This document shows positions 42,941-50,964 of a stretch of 64,000 nt of DNA, in pieces; positions within the stretch are counted from its first letter, which is position 1; every line of letters begins with the position of its first letter. The DNA comes from CAZOEL01 sp964578835 (GTDB lineage: Bacteria; Desulfobacterota; Syntrophobacteria; Syntrophobacterales; Syntrophobacteraceae). Below the pieces are notes generated by a model that saw nothing but the letters and a program-made list of their open reading frames with translations, was not told where the DNA came from and searched no databases. Both the position numbers and the translations under genes were made by a program. The stretch covers positions 29,825 through 93,824 of the forward strand of contig CAZOEL010000016.1 in assembly GCA_964578835.1 (NCBI GenBank), read 5' to 3'.

Positions 42941-44563
42941 ATGATCCCCACCAATATGCGACAACCTGAACTGACATACCAAACGTCAACCCGGCCGCGC
43001 CCTTCTATAGGCGCCTGCGTTTGTACGGGACTCTATTCGGCCCTCTTCGTTGGTTTGTATTACTCGGCCTACGAGTGGATGATTTCGGACTGGATGCATG
43101 CCAGCCAAAGGCATTGTTTCCTCGCGCCTTTCATCGTGGCTTATCTCATCTGGACCAAACGGAAGTTGCTTGCAACGATTCCTTCAGTCCCTTCATGGCT
43201 CGGCGTTGTTCCGCTTCTCTTCGGGGTTCTGCTCTATTGGCTCGGTGAACTGGGCGGCGAGTTCTACTCTCTCTACGTCTCCTCATGGCTTGTTCTGTGC
43301 GGGCTGATTCTGATGCACCTGGGCTGGAGAAAGCTTCGGGAGATCGGCTTTGCTTTTGTGTTCCTGCTGGCTATGTTTCCTCTTCCCAATTTTGTTGTAT
43401 CCAACGTCTCGCTCCGTTTGCAGTTGATCTCTTCCGAGATTGGAGCGTTTCTCATGCGGTGCTACGGCTTGACGGCTTTTCGCGAAGGGAGCTCTATCGA
43501 TCTCGGCTTCGCTCAGATAAAGGTCATGGAGGGATTCAACGGGCTTCGCTATATTTTTGCCTTCATCATGCTCGGTCTTCTCCTGTCCCACCTGTCTCGG
43601 GCTTCGCTCTGGAAGAAAATCGCGCTGTTTGTTTCTGCGGTTCCAGCGGCTGTTTTGATGAATGGGATCTTGATCGCCTCCATGGGAATCTCTCTCAGCA
43701 TGCGGGAAGCTCAAGCCGCGCATGCTTTCCTCCGCGATTATTCGGGCTCTCTTGTCTTCATGACTTCTCTCGGAATTCTATTGGGAGAAATGGCGATCCT
43801 GGGAAGGGGAGTGTCGGTCCTTCCTCCAACGGAAGGAAGCGCCGCCGCTGAGTTTGTTGATTCCAGTCCTGAAGATATTGCGCCGCAAAAGAGGTTTGGC
43901 TTGCTGCTTCCTGCTTTGTTTTCTGTTGCGATCCTTGGGAGCACCCTTGCCTATTCGTCTCTGGTCGATTTCCGTGGATCGACTCCTTTGAACAAGCCTT
44001 TTTCCGAATTTCCTCGACAGATAGACAAATGGGTGGGGACGCCTCAGAGGCTTGATCAGGAGACTATTGACACGCTTGATCTGAGCGATTACCTGCTGAT
44101 GGATTATCGGAGTCCGGACGGGAAATCGGTTAGCCTGTACGCGGCTTATTACGAAAGTCAGGGGAAAGGCGAATCGATCCATACGCCTGCGACCTGTCTG
44201 CCCGGGCGGGGATGGGTGTTTGAGGAGGAGCAGGTGATCGAGCTGCCTCTGGCCGGCCATCCCCGGGGATCGATCCAGGTGAGCAGGACTTTCATGCGAA
44301 AAGCGAGCTCCAGGTTCCTCGCTTACTACTGGTTTCCCCAGCGCGGTCGAGTCCTCACAAATCTCTACCAGTTGAAGCTCTATGCATTCTGGGACTCTTT
44401 CACGCTGCACAGGACCGACGGAGCGCTCGTGAGGGTCATTACTCCCGTCTACGATTCCGATGCTCCGGGTCAAGCGGAGAAGAGACTGCGCGAATTCTGC
44501 TCCCTGACTATCCCCATCCTCGACGGGCTCATTCCGGGAAGAGATATCCCTCAAACAAGATGA
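42941..44563 (+). CDS. pseudo-exosortase: XrtD-EpsI fusion paralogue lacking all three catalytic residues
   Basis: The 540-residue protein matches the exosortase-EpsI fusion at 22335-23954 along its length and keeps the same membrane helices and conserved EpsI motifs (KGESIHTPATCLPGRGW, RTDGALVR-TPVYD). The exosortase catalytic residues are replaced: Cys by Phe199 (EGFNGLRY for DACSGLRY), Arg by Leu244 (NGILIASMG for NAVRIAATG), and His by Arg265 (FLRDYSG for FFHDFSG). It should therefore have no cysteine-protease activity, while its reading frame is intact. His261 lies four residues before Arg265. It may be a scaffold, chaperone or specialised carrier, or its EpsI domain may be the active part. 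It overlaps the DUF218 gene by ATGA. Confidence 0.9.
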   Translation: MIPTNMRQPELTYQTSTRPRPSIGACVCTGLYSALFVGLYYSAYEWMISDWMHASQRHCFLAPFIVAYLIWTKRKLLATIPSVPSWLGVVPLLFGVLLYWLGELGGEFYSLYVSSWLVLCGLILMHLGWRKLREIGFAFVFLLAMFPLPNFVVSNVSLRLQLISSEIGAFLMRCYGLTAFREGSSIDLGFAQIKVMEGFNGLRYIFAFIMLGLLLSHLSRASLWKKIALFVSAVPAAVLMNGILIASMGISLSMREAQAAHAFLRDYSGSLVFMTSLGILLGEMAILGRGVSVLPPTEGSAAAEFVDSSPEDIAPQKRFGLLLPALFSVAILGSTLAYSSLVDFRGSTPLNKPFSEFPRQIDKWVGTPQRLDQETIDTLDLSDYLLMDYRSPDGKSVSLYAAYYESQGKGESIHTPATCLPGRGWVFEEEQVIELPLAGHPRGSIQVSRTFMRKASSRFLAYYWFPQRGRVLTNLYQLKLYAFWDSFTLHRTDGALVRVITPVYDSDAPGQAEKRLREFCSLTIPILDGLIPGRDIPQTR

Positions 44564-45174
44564 CGATCCTTAGCAGACCTATGTCTTGCCTTCGAAACCT
44601 CACGCTCTTGGCGTTGCTTTCCCTGGGATTGATTTTCTGCGCGCCGCACTTTCTTGCCTACGGGACAAGCCGGATCGAAGCTGAAGCCGTTGTGCTCCTC
44701 GTGGGGCCCGATGAAGACGCCAGGCAGAAGGAGGCGATAAGCCTTCTCATGGAAGGCTTTGCGCAGTTCTTGCTGATTCCTGCAACCGGCGCAATTCTTG
44801 GGGCGTCGAGTGATGGCGCCGCAGTCCATGTTGGGCGTATTGAGAGACGTCCGGCTTCAGGTGAAGGGTATGCTGTCGGAGGCCGTCGCATCTTTGAAAA
44901 CACGCATCTCGAACTGCTCCGCGCCAAGGCGATGATGGATGCGCTCGGGCTGAAATCTGCGAACCTGGTGAGCTCTCCTTATCATATGCGGCGCATCCAG
45001 TTGATTGCCTCTCGGGTTTTTGAGGATGGGAGCTACCGGCTCGCCTATGTGCCGACTCGCTTTGAACAAATCGATAAAAACCCTTTGCGCATGGCCGGAA
45101 ACGATTTCAGATGGATCTTGAGCGAATATGTCAAGATCCTGTGGTTTGGGATTTATGAACCTCTCTGCGCATAA
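44560..45174 (+). CDS. YdcF/DUF218-family protein
   Basis: The 204-residue protein has an N-terminal membrane helix (about 12-30), then AEAVVLLVGPDEDARQKEA. NTHLELLRAKAMMDALGL fits the family's E-T-x-N-A segment, and SSPYHMRRIQLIASRVF its S-x-x-HMRR segment. DUF218 (SanA/ElyC/YdcF) proteins act in the envelope and occur regularly in exosortase loci. The ATGA overlap with the pseudo-exosortase gene (44560-44563) suggests a functional pair. The enzymatic role is unknown. Confidence 0.82.
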   Translation: MTILSRPMSCLRNLTLLALLSLGLIFCAPHFLAYGTSRIEAEAVVLLVGPDEDARQKEAISLLMEGFAQFLLIPATGAILGASSDGAAVHVGRIERRPASGEGYAVGGRRIFENTHLELLRAKAMMDALGLKSANLVSSPYHMRRIQLIASRVFEDGSYRLAYVPTRFEQIDKNPLRMAGNDFRWILSEYVKILWFGIYEPLCA

Positions 45175-47050
45175 AAATATGGAATCGGCGAACGCTTGTC
45201 GGGACGGAGTGGAGCGGGAGTCTCCAAAAAGGGCTTTCCTGCTGCGGTTCAAACGAGCCTCCTTTCGTGAGTTGGCTTACAGAGCTAAGCAGATTGTCGT
45301 TACGGATCGGCTGAAGGGCTCTCTTGGAAGGGGATCGGTCCCACCGGGGGCTCCCGAGATCGATGTCAAGGATGTCCTTGAACTGCGCCTTCCCGGAATT
45401 CGATGCGAAGTGGGCGACGATGTAATCGAGCAGATCCTTGGCGGCGGACGATTTTGTCTCAACGCTGACGAGCGGCGGATACTCGACTATGAGGCGAAGA
45501 ACCGGGGCCTTTTCTTTGCGGACGTTCGATCCTCTGCGAGCGATCCCGACATACGAATGGTTTGGGAAGCAGGAAGGCTTCAGCATCTTACCGCGCTTTT
45601 CGCTATGGCCAGGGAGGGCCGCGGCCGGTTCGATGCTGAAGAGCTGGGGGCGTTCGCCACAAGAGAGGTTCTAAGATGGATAGAAGAGAATCCTTTTCTT
45701 TACGGCCCCCATTATATGTCTGCTATGGAGTGCGGGCTGCGGGTACCCGTTTTCCTGCATTGCTTGAAAGCGATTGAAGGGAATCCCGATAACCCCGCAT
45801 TCCAGGCAGTCCTTAACGCCATCTACCAGCACGCCTGGTGGGTGGCGAAAAGACTTTCGCTTTATTCGTCCCTTGGAAACCACACCATCTGCGAATGCGT
45901 GGGGCTGGTCTTCGCCGGAGCCGTTTACAGGAAGGCGAAGGAAGGGCGGCGCTGGCTTACGAGAGGAATGGAGCTTCTTCTCCGGGAGCTGGATCATCAA
46001 ATCCTGGAGGACGGGGGACCGGCTGAGCAGTCGCTCGGCTATCATCGTTTCGTACTCGACCTCTATTGGATGGCGCTGGATTTTCTCGAGCGAAACGACC
46101 TTGCGGAGTGCGATGGCCTTAGGCCAAAGCTGTTGCTTGGGGAGCAGTTCCTTGCCGCGTTCGAAGACGAAAACGGCGTCCTGCCCGCTCTTGGGGATGT
46201 GGATGATGGATGCGCTGTGGGGCCGGGTCTTTTCCCGAAGAGAGGACATGTCGAAAAGAGAGCGCAGGAAGGATATTCGTTCTTTGCCGAATCGGGGTAT
46301 ACGGTCATCAAAGGCCGAGGCGGGCTCCGATTCACCTTCGACCATGGGCCTCTCGGCATGTCTCCCCTATACAACCACGGCCATGCCGACGCGCTGTCTG
46401 TAACGCTTTCGGCCGGCGGTAGGGAAATCATCGTGGATTCAGGCGCATACAGATACAACGGCGCTCCGGAATGGCGTCAGTACTTCAAGGGCTCGAGATC
46501 GCACAATACCGTCTGCATCGACGGTTTGGATCAGGCAGTTCAGGAGACGAGCTTCATATGGATCAAGCCGTTCGAGAACCATCTCTTGGAATTCACGGAA
46601 AGAGATGACGGTCTCTATGTCGAGGCGCTGCACACCGGCTACACGAGGCTCAAGGAGCCCGTCTGGCATAAGCGCGCCGTTTTGTTCCTTGCCGGGTCTG
46701 CTTTCATCCTCAAGGATACTTTCGCGGGGAGCGGCAGGCATGCCTTCGAGCTCAACTTTCACTTCCATCCCGAAATAAGTCTGGCTTTTAAGAACGGCTG
46801 GTGGGTTGCTGAAAGGGCGGGGACGGAGACGTTCATCACGACGATTGGCGATGTGAGCTTCGACCTTGCGCACGGCCAAGAATCTCCTCCTCTCGGGTGG
46901 CATTCCCCTTCCTATGGAGTGAAGGTCAGGTGCATTGCTCTGAGCGCCCGCAAGCGCTGCCTTCCCGAAGAAGCTTCATTCCTAACGGTGATTTCTGTCG
47001 GCGAGCCTCTTGAGCGCTTGGATATCGAGAGAGTAGCCGCTTCCCTTTGA
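45155..47050 (+). CDS. heparinase II/III family protein
   Basis: The 631-residue protein has an N-terminal segment RFKRASFRELAYRAKQ, an alpha/alpha toroid (about 125-360; ALGDVDDGCAV in the middle) and a C-terminal beta-sandwich with NHGHADALSVTLSAGGREIIVDSGAYRYNG and GSRSHNTVCIDG. These match the heparinase II/III (PL12/15/21-like) lyases often found next to exopolysaccharide genes, which may trim or cleave the polymer. The His and Tyr in these motifs fit the catalytic set. The start is uncertain: ATG 45128, 45155 or 45179 overlap the DUF218 gene by up to 47 bp. ATG 45155 is used here. No signal peptide is evident. Confidence 0.8.
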   Translation: MNLSAHKNMESANACRDGVERESPKRAFLLRFKRASFRELAYRAKQIVVTDRLKGSLGRGSVPPGAPEIDVKDVLELRLPGIRCEVGDDVIEQILGGGRFCLNADERRILDYEAKNRGLFFADVRSSASDPDIRMVWEAGRLQHLTALFAMAREGRGRFDAEELGAFATREVLRWIEENPFLYGPHYMSAMECGLRVPVFLHCLKAIEGNPDNPAFQAVLNAIYQHAWWVAKRLSLYSSLGNHTICECVGLVFAGAVYRKAKEGRRWLTRGMELLLRELDHQILEDGGPAEQSLGYHRFVLDLYWMALDFLERNDLAECDGLRPKLLLGEQFLAAFEDENGVLPALGDVDDGCAVGPGLFPKRGHVEKRAQEGYSFFAESGYTVIKGRGGLRFTFDHGPLGMSPLYNHGHADALSVTLSAGGREIIVDSGAYRYNGAPEWRQYFKGSRSHNTVCIDGLDQAVQETSFIWIKPFENHLLEFTERDDGLYVEALHTGYTRLKEPVWHKRAVLFLAGSAFILKDTFAGSGRHAFELNFHFHPEISLAFKNGWWVAERAGTETFITTIGDVSFDLAHGQESPPLGWHSPSYGVKVRCIALSARKRCLPEEASFLTVISVGEPLERLDIERVAASL

Positions 47051-47107
47051 TGGCCGGAGCGTCGGAAGTTTGCTCGGATACGCAAAGTAGAAAGGATACA
47101 GCAATCC

Positions 47108-48190
47108 ATGAAGGTTATGCTCATAGCCGGAGCGCGCCCCAACTTCATGAAGATCGCTCCCCTATACAGGGAGGCGTTGAAGTATGAAGATCTCACGTGC
47201 AAGCTGGTGCACACGGGGCAGCATTACGATTTCGAGATGTCTGAGACCTTCTTTTTCGATCTGGATATCCCGGACCCCGATTTCTATCTGCGCGCGGGAT
47301 CCGGCTCTCACGCCGTGCAGACGGCTGAGATCATGGTGGCTTTCGAAGAGGTATGCTCGGTTGTGAAGCCCGATCTGGCGCTTGTCGTGGGCGATGTGAA
47401 CTCGACTCTTGCCTGCAGCATAGTCGCAAAAAAGATGCTCATCGATGTGGCGCATGTGGAAGCAGGGCTTCGGAGCTTCGATCCTTCGATGCCGGAAGAG
47501 ATCAACCGGATCGTTACGGATTCCATCTCGGATTACCTCTTCACAACAGAGAAGAGCGCCTCGGAAAACCTTGTGCGTGAAGGAAGACCCTCGGACCGCA
47601 TCCACTTTGTGGGACATGTGATGATAGACAACCTGCTCTATCAGATGAAGATGTTAGAAAACGGGAACGGATCGCGCTTTCCAACCAACAAGTTCAAAGA
47701 CGCGCTCGGCGACTACATATTCCTAACCTTGCACCGGCCTTCCAATGTGGATCATAAAGAGAATCTGTCGGAAATCGTCGCGGCTTTGAATGAAATCGCG
47801 AAGGAAATTCCAATTCTCTTTCCCGTCCATCCCAGGACAAGAAAAATGCTCGTTCAACATGGAATACAATTTGTCGAGACAATCTACCCGTTGCCGCCTC
47901 TCGGCTTCAAGGAGTCTTTGAACCTCTGGAAAGATTCGACGCTTGTCATGACCGATAGCGGCGGACTCCAGGAGGAAACCACAGCGCTCGGAGTGCGATG
48001 CGTCACCTTACGGGAAAACACCGAAAGGCCCATCACGATTGAGATGGGAACAAACCTGCTTGGCGGAGTCAGGAAGGAGTCCATCCTGAAGGCTTACCAA
48101 GAGAGCCTTGCAGAAAAGGGAAAGCCCGCCTCCATTCCTCCGAAATGGGACGGCCGGGCTTCCGAGCGAATATGGAAGGCGCTGCATTGA
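47108..48190 (+). CDS. wecB: UDP-N-acetylglucosamine 2-epimerase (non-hydrolysing)
   Basis: The 360-residue enzyme has the non-hydrolysing epimerase set: GARPNFMKIAPL, HTGQHYD, VVGDVNST, HVEAGLRSFD, EEINRIVTD and SGGLQEE with the TLRENTERPIT block. It converts UDP-GlcNAc to UDP-ManNAc in the cytoplasm. With the dehydrogenase family enzyme encoded upstream, it can supply a ManNAc or ManNAcA donor. A WecG/TagA-like transferase, whose family commonly uses ManNAc or ManNAcA, follows downstream. The context therefore supports ManNAc incorporation. It is 57 bp after the heparinase gene. Confidence 0.93.
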   Translation: MKVMLIAGARPNFMKIAPLYREALKYEDLTCKLVHTGQHYDFEMSETFFFDLDIPDPDFYLRAGSGSHAVQTAEIMVAFEEVCSVVKPDLALVVGDVNSTLACSIVAKKMLIDVAHVEAGLRSFDPSMPEEINRIVTDSISDYLFTTEKSASENLVREGRPSDRIHFVGHVMIDNLLYQMKMLENGNGSRFPTNKFKDALGDYIFLTLHRPSNVDHKENLSEIVAALNEIAKEIPILFPVHPRTRKMLVQHGIQFVETIYPLPPLGFKESLNLWKDSTLVMTDSGGLQEETTALGVRCVTLRENTERPITIEMGTNLLGGVRKESILKAYQESLAEKGKPASIPPKWDGRASERIWKALH

Positions 48191-48354
48191 TGTAAAGAAC
48201 TTTCAGAAACTCGAGCTTTCACGCAATGTCCACCTTTTCGCAACGAATCCGTAACTTTTCTTTGCTACATTCCTGGTCAAACATACTGCAGCGCTTTGCT
48301 CCCGTTGGTTTCTCCCCGTTCGCCCCTCCTCCTCGGAGGGATTCCATCCTTGGT

Positions 48355-48376
48355 CCTCCCCCTCCAAAGGGGGAGG
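48355..48376. repeat. G/C-rich hairpin CCTCCCCCT-CCAA-AGGGGGAGG
   Basis: A perfect 9-bp stem with a 4-base loop. No T-tract follows, so this is more like a dispersed repeat than a terminator. Confidence 0.6.
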
Positions 48377-48493
48377 TAAGGGTGAAAGGCGAAACGAGAG
48401 TGAGCCGAGAGCTTTGGCTCAGGCGCTGAGCTGTATCGCGAGGAGTGAAAGCTAGTGGCTTGTCAACATCCGCTCTTCCGGTGGAAGCGGGCC

Positions 48494-48577
48494 CCCTCTC
48501 CCTCAGGGAGAGGGTCGGGGTGAGGGAAGTATTCTTTTAAAGAGGATTTTCCCTCTGTCCTCTCCCTCAGGGAGAGG
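48494..48577. repeat. two copies of a GAGGGAGAGG palindromic repeat
   Basis: CCCTCTCCCT and AGGGAGAGGG pair around a single C at 48494-48514; a second copy, CCTCTCCCT/AGGGAGAGG, lies at 48559-48577. Both share the arms of the hairpin at 5768-5790, forming one dispersed family in this window. Confidence 0.75.
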
Positions 48578-48604
48578 GAAAAACCGCAACCTGAACATTC
48601 AAAG

Positions 48605-48632
48605 TTGACGGTCCACTAGCAGTATTTATAGA
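48605..48632 (+). promoter_or_regulatory. sigma-70-like promoter for the WecG-type gene leader
   Basis: TTGACG (48605-48610) and TATAGA (48627-48632), spaced 16 bases, each match consensus at five of six positions. Transcription would start near 48640 and pass through the terminator at 48688-48733 before reaching the gene, giving a leader of about 110 bases. Confidence 0.5.
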
Positions 48633-48687
48633 GATCTTAAAGCCTTGGCCAGGGTCCTTTGCTGACCTGATCGTAATCAGGGATCAG

Positions 48688-48733
48688 AAAGCCCGGGATG
48701 ACGCTGCTGTGCGTTATTCCGGGCTTTTTTTTT
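48688..48733 (+). terminator. strong intrinsic terminator placed just before the WecG-type start (attenuator candidate)
   Basis: AAAGCCCGG (48688-48696) pairs with CCGGGCTTT (48719-48727), and the inner arms ATGACGC/GCGTTAT extend the stem to about 17 bp with a 6-base loop (TGCTGT). A run of nine T follows. It overlaps the region just before the Shine-Dalgarno GAGGGAG (48735-48741). A small hairpin (CTGATC...GATCAG) lies just upstream in the leader. This is the layout of an attenuator. Confidence 0.75.
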
Positions 48734-48748
48734 CGAGGGAGCGCGTCA

Positions 48749-49510
48749 ATGGATTCAAATAAAGCTGTTTCAAAAGAGCGCTTGAAGATTCTTAACGTGT
48801 GGGTAGACCCGATTTGTATGGAAGAAGCTCTCCAGCGGGCGGAGCTCTTTCTTTCCGGCGATAGAGCGCGCGCCGTGTTTGCAGTGAATCCCGAGAAGAG
48901 CTTCTCCGCTCTTGAAGATCCTCTGCTGCAAGAAATCCTGAGGAGCTCGGATTTACTCATCCCGGATGGAATCGGCATCGTCATGGCTGCGCGGATACTC
49001 TACGGCGCCGAGCTATCCAGAGTTCCCGGGGTGGAGCTCATGGATTCGCTGTGCGGCCTTGCGAGTCGCAAGGGTGAGAGCATCTTCATTTATGGCGCGA
49101 AAGAAGAGGTAAATGCCGCCGCCGCTCGCGCTCTGAAGAAGAAATATCCTGAGCTCCGAATCGCGGGGAGATCTCACGGGTATGTTCCCGAAGAGGAGAT
49201 GGGGGCGCTTATAGAGAGGATCAACCGATCGGGGGCCGGCATTCTATTCCTGGCGCTGGGGTCGCCAAAGCAGGAGAAGTGGTTTGCGAGGCATCGAGAT
49301 GCTCTGGAGAGGGTGCGAATATGCCAGGGGATTGGCGGCACTTTGGACACGATAGCAGGAAATGTGCGCCGCGCCCCAAGCGTCTGGCGAGCGTTTGCCT
49401 TGGAATGGCTGTACCGGCTTTTGAGCGAGCCCAGTAGATTGCGCAGACAACGCGTTCTGCCGCTTTTCGCGTGGAAAGTCCTCGCAACCAGATTGAATGT
49501 GCTGAGTTAG
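48749..49510 (+). CDS. WecG/TagA/CpsF-family glycosyltransferase
   Basis: The 253-residue GT26 enzyme starts at ATG 48749 behind GAGGGAG (48735-48741). It has the family marks VNPEKSFSA, LLIPDGIGIVMAAR, RVPGVELMDSLCG, FIYGAKEEV and FLALGSPKQEKWFARH. The family adds ManNAc or ManNAcA (WecG, TagA) to lipid-linked GlcNAc, which suits the neighbouring epimerase gene. The C-terminal basic-hydrophobic segment probably binds the membrane. It ends the exopolysaccharide cluster; a terminator follows at 49594-49624. Confidence 0.9.
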   Translation: MDSNKAVSKERLKILNVWVDPICMEEALQRAELFLSGDRARAVFAVNPEKSFSALEDPLLQEILRSSDLLIPDGIGIVMAARILYGAELSRVPGVELMDSLCGLASRKGESIFIYGAKEEVNAAAARALKKKYPELRIAGRSHGYVPEEEMGALIERINRSGAGILFLALGSPKQEKWFARHRDALERVRICQGIGGTLDTIAGNVRRAPSVWRAFALEWLYRLLSEPSRLRRQRVLPLFAWKVLATRLNVLS

Positions 49511-49593
49511 GAGGATTACAGGGGGCCCGATCAAAAGATCTTTTATTTGGATCAAAGGTGAATCCAGCGGCTCAGATCGGTCGCTTTGGACAA

Positions 49594-49624
49594 AAAAGGC
49601 AGGGAAGCCATTTCCCTGCCTTTT
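49594..49624 (+). terminator. intrinsic terminator of the exopolysaccharide cluster
   Basis: AAAAGGCAGGGAA (49594-49606) and TTCCCTGCCTTTT (49612-49624) form a 13-bp stem with a 5-base loop and a T-rich 3' end. It lies about 80 bases after the WecG-type stop and ends the long plus-strand run. Confidence 0.8.
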
Positions 49625-49647
49625 CTATTTTATGGAGGAAACTTTGC

Positions 49648-49770
49648 ATGTTAAGGCGAAGGCCGAAACCTTCCCATGAGACAGCGACGCTCATTGGCGT
49701 CCCTAATGATTTGCGCAAAAAGAGCGCGCTTTCGCCGGCATGCGCGGCTGCAACTGCAATTGCATCTTAA
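49648..49770 (+). CDS. possible 40-residue small protein
   Basis: ATG 49648 is preceded by GGAGGAAA (49634-49641) at good spacing and opens a 40-residue basic frame ending AAATAIAS. No family is recognised. The ribosome binding site is the main support, so this is tentative. Confidence 0.25.
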   Translation: MLRRRPKPSHETATLIGVPNDLRKKSALSPACAAATAIAS

Positions 49771-49957
49771 GGGTCAAGTTTATGCCGGACTGTAACCTGA
49801 TTGTAACAATAAATTCTCGCTCCTGTAACAAATCTCTTTTGCTCTTCTGATACTATCGCACCTGTGAATCGAGAGAAGATGCCCCAATACGATTCATCCG
49901 GCCAATATCTTCTCTAGGGCATTAGATTATTTGATTCTATCAGGTAAGGAGACCTTC

Positions 49958-50317
49958 GTGAAATCCATTTTGGTAGCAAGCGGCGATTCATCCTTTGCGG
50001 AGCGACTCCAACGTTTGATCAAGGCGAACTTGCCTCAGCTCTCCGTGCAGCACGCAACGGACGGGCATGAGGTTTTCGACTCTTTGGATCCGTGTCCGGA
50101 TGCGATCCTAATGGATTGGGATCTCCCGGACTATCCCGGATACCGGGTCACCAACGCCGTCAAGACGCTGACAACTCTCATCCCGATCATTCAGATCCTC
50201 GAGCATGATTTCGTGGAATCGAGAGAAATGGCGATGCGCTTTGGAGCGGATCACCTGCTCATAAAAGATGACACCTTTGACAAAGGCTTAGTCGATCTCC
50301 TTTTGAATTGCTGTTAA
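49958..50317 (+). CDS. single-domain response regulator (receiver) protein
   Basis: The 119-residue protein is a CheY-like receiver without output domain. The phospho-acceptor Asp lies in ILMDWDLPDYPG, and the fold pattern is normal (N-terminal ILVASGDSSFAERL, C-terminal Lys in LLIKDD). The acidic pair usually found after the first strand is reduced here (GDSS). GTG 49958 is used because AAGGAG (49946-49951) sits 6 bases upstream. No sensor kinase is encoded in this window, so its partner is unknown. The next gene encodes a zinc-ribbon protein 4 bases away. Confidence 0.78.
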   Translation: MKSILVASGDSSFAERLQRLIKANLPQLSVQHATDGHEVFDSLDPCPDAILMDWDLPDYPGYRVTNAVKTLTTLIPIIQILEHDFVESREMAMRFGADHLLIKDDTFDKGLVDLLLNCC

Positions 50318-50321
50318 GACC

Positions 50322-50621
50322 ATGGAACCCATACGCTGTCCCTGGTGTGGGTGCGAGGCGATCTACAAGTATGGCTTCATTGCGGGCGAAAGGCAGCGAT
50401 ATCTTTGTCTTGTCTGCAACAGGCAATTTGTTGGAGATCGCACCCGACGTTTGATCGCCGATGAAGAAAGGCCGAACTGCCCCGTCTGCGGCAGACCGAT
50501 GCATATCTATATGATAGGGTCGGGGAAAGTGCGGTTCAGGTGCTCCAACTACCCTCTATGTAAAACCTATTTGAGCCGAGTCTCACCCGACAGTGTTTGC
50601 GAGCGCTCCGATGCGCCGTAA
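50322..50621 (+). CDS. double zinc-ribbon protein (InsA-like N-terminus)
   Basis: The 99-residue protein has two Cys4 modules. The first, CPWCG...GERQRYLCLVCNRQF, resembles the zinc ribbon at the start of IS1-type InsA proteins. The second, CPVCG...RFRCSNYPLCKTY, is like topoisomerase-type zinc fingers. It probably binds DNA. No transposase catalytic domain, inverted repeats or target duplication was seen, so it is not called as an insertion sequence. It follows the receiver protein at only 4 bases and may be co-expressed. Function is unknown. Confidence 0.65.
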   Translation: MEPIRCPWCGCEAIYKYGFIAGERQRYLCLVCNRQFVGDRTRRLIADEERPNCPVCGRPMHIYMIGSGKVRFRCSNYPLCKTYLSRVSPDSVCERSDAP

Positions 50622-50964
50622 ACTATTCGGGCTTCGCGTTCCTTCCTTTCCTTCGCCCGCGCTTTAACTCCAGGCGTTGTGGACATTCCTGATCCCTCCA
50701 AAATAAATGAGATCATCGCATGCGCCGGCTCTTTAGTCTTTGGGTTGCGGACCTAGGCTTGCGTAGCGATTCTTTCGTTCTGCAGTCTGCAAAGAACTGT
50801 AAAGGCTGAAAACTCCTGGTCATTTATACTGCATCGACCTGTGACCATTATGGCATAAGAGTTGTATGATATGTTGACGAACCCATTAATTGTAGAATTC
50901 AAGACGGGTTTTTGACGGCGAAATGGTCCACTGAGCTTTTCACTTGAATGAAGGAGGTAGGGAT
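50622..50964. other. intergenic region
   Basis: About 340 bases without a gene. A TATGAT -10-like box (50865-50870) and a TGGCAT...TTGTAT near-match to a sigma-54 site (50851-50866) overlap each other before the small membrane protein gene. Neither is strong enough to call. Confidence 0.4.

Larger units (their letters stand above)
48191..48748. other. long intergenic leader region with repeats, promoter and terminator before the WecG-type gene
   Basis: About 560 bases without a gene. It holds a CCTCCCCCT/AGGGGGAGG stem (48355-48376), two GAGGGAGAGG palindromes (48494-48514 and 48559-48577), a sigma-70-like promoter (48605-48632) and a strong intrinsic terminator (48688-48733) ending 15 bases before the start codon. 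The upstream half looks like repeat-rich non-coding sequence. Confidence 0.7.
49511..49957. other. intergenic region after the polysaccharide cluster
   Basis: About 450 bases containing the terminator for the polysaccharide cluster (49594-49624) and one tiny open frame (49648-49770) with a good ribosome binding site but no similarity. Nothing else convincing is seen; the segment near 49795-49860 is AT-rich and may carry the promoter of the receiver-domain gene. Confidence 0.5.

Noticed and set aside
50322..50621. IS1-like insertion sequence around the zinc-ribbon protein
   Set aside because: No transposase catalytic part, terminal inverted repeats or target duplication could be seen, so only the ribbon protein is reported.
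50851..50866. Sigma-54-like promoter TGGCAT...TTGTAT
   Set aside because: The essential -12 GC is GT here, and the box overlaps a sigma-70-like -10, so it is too weak to call.
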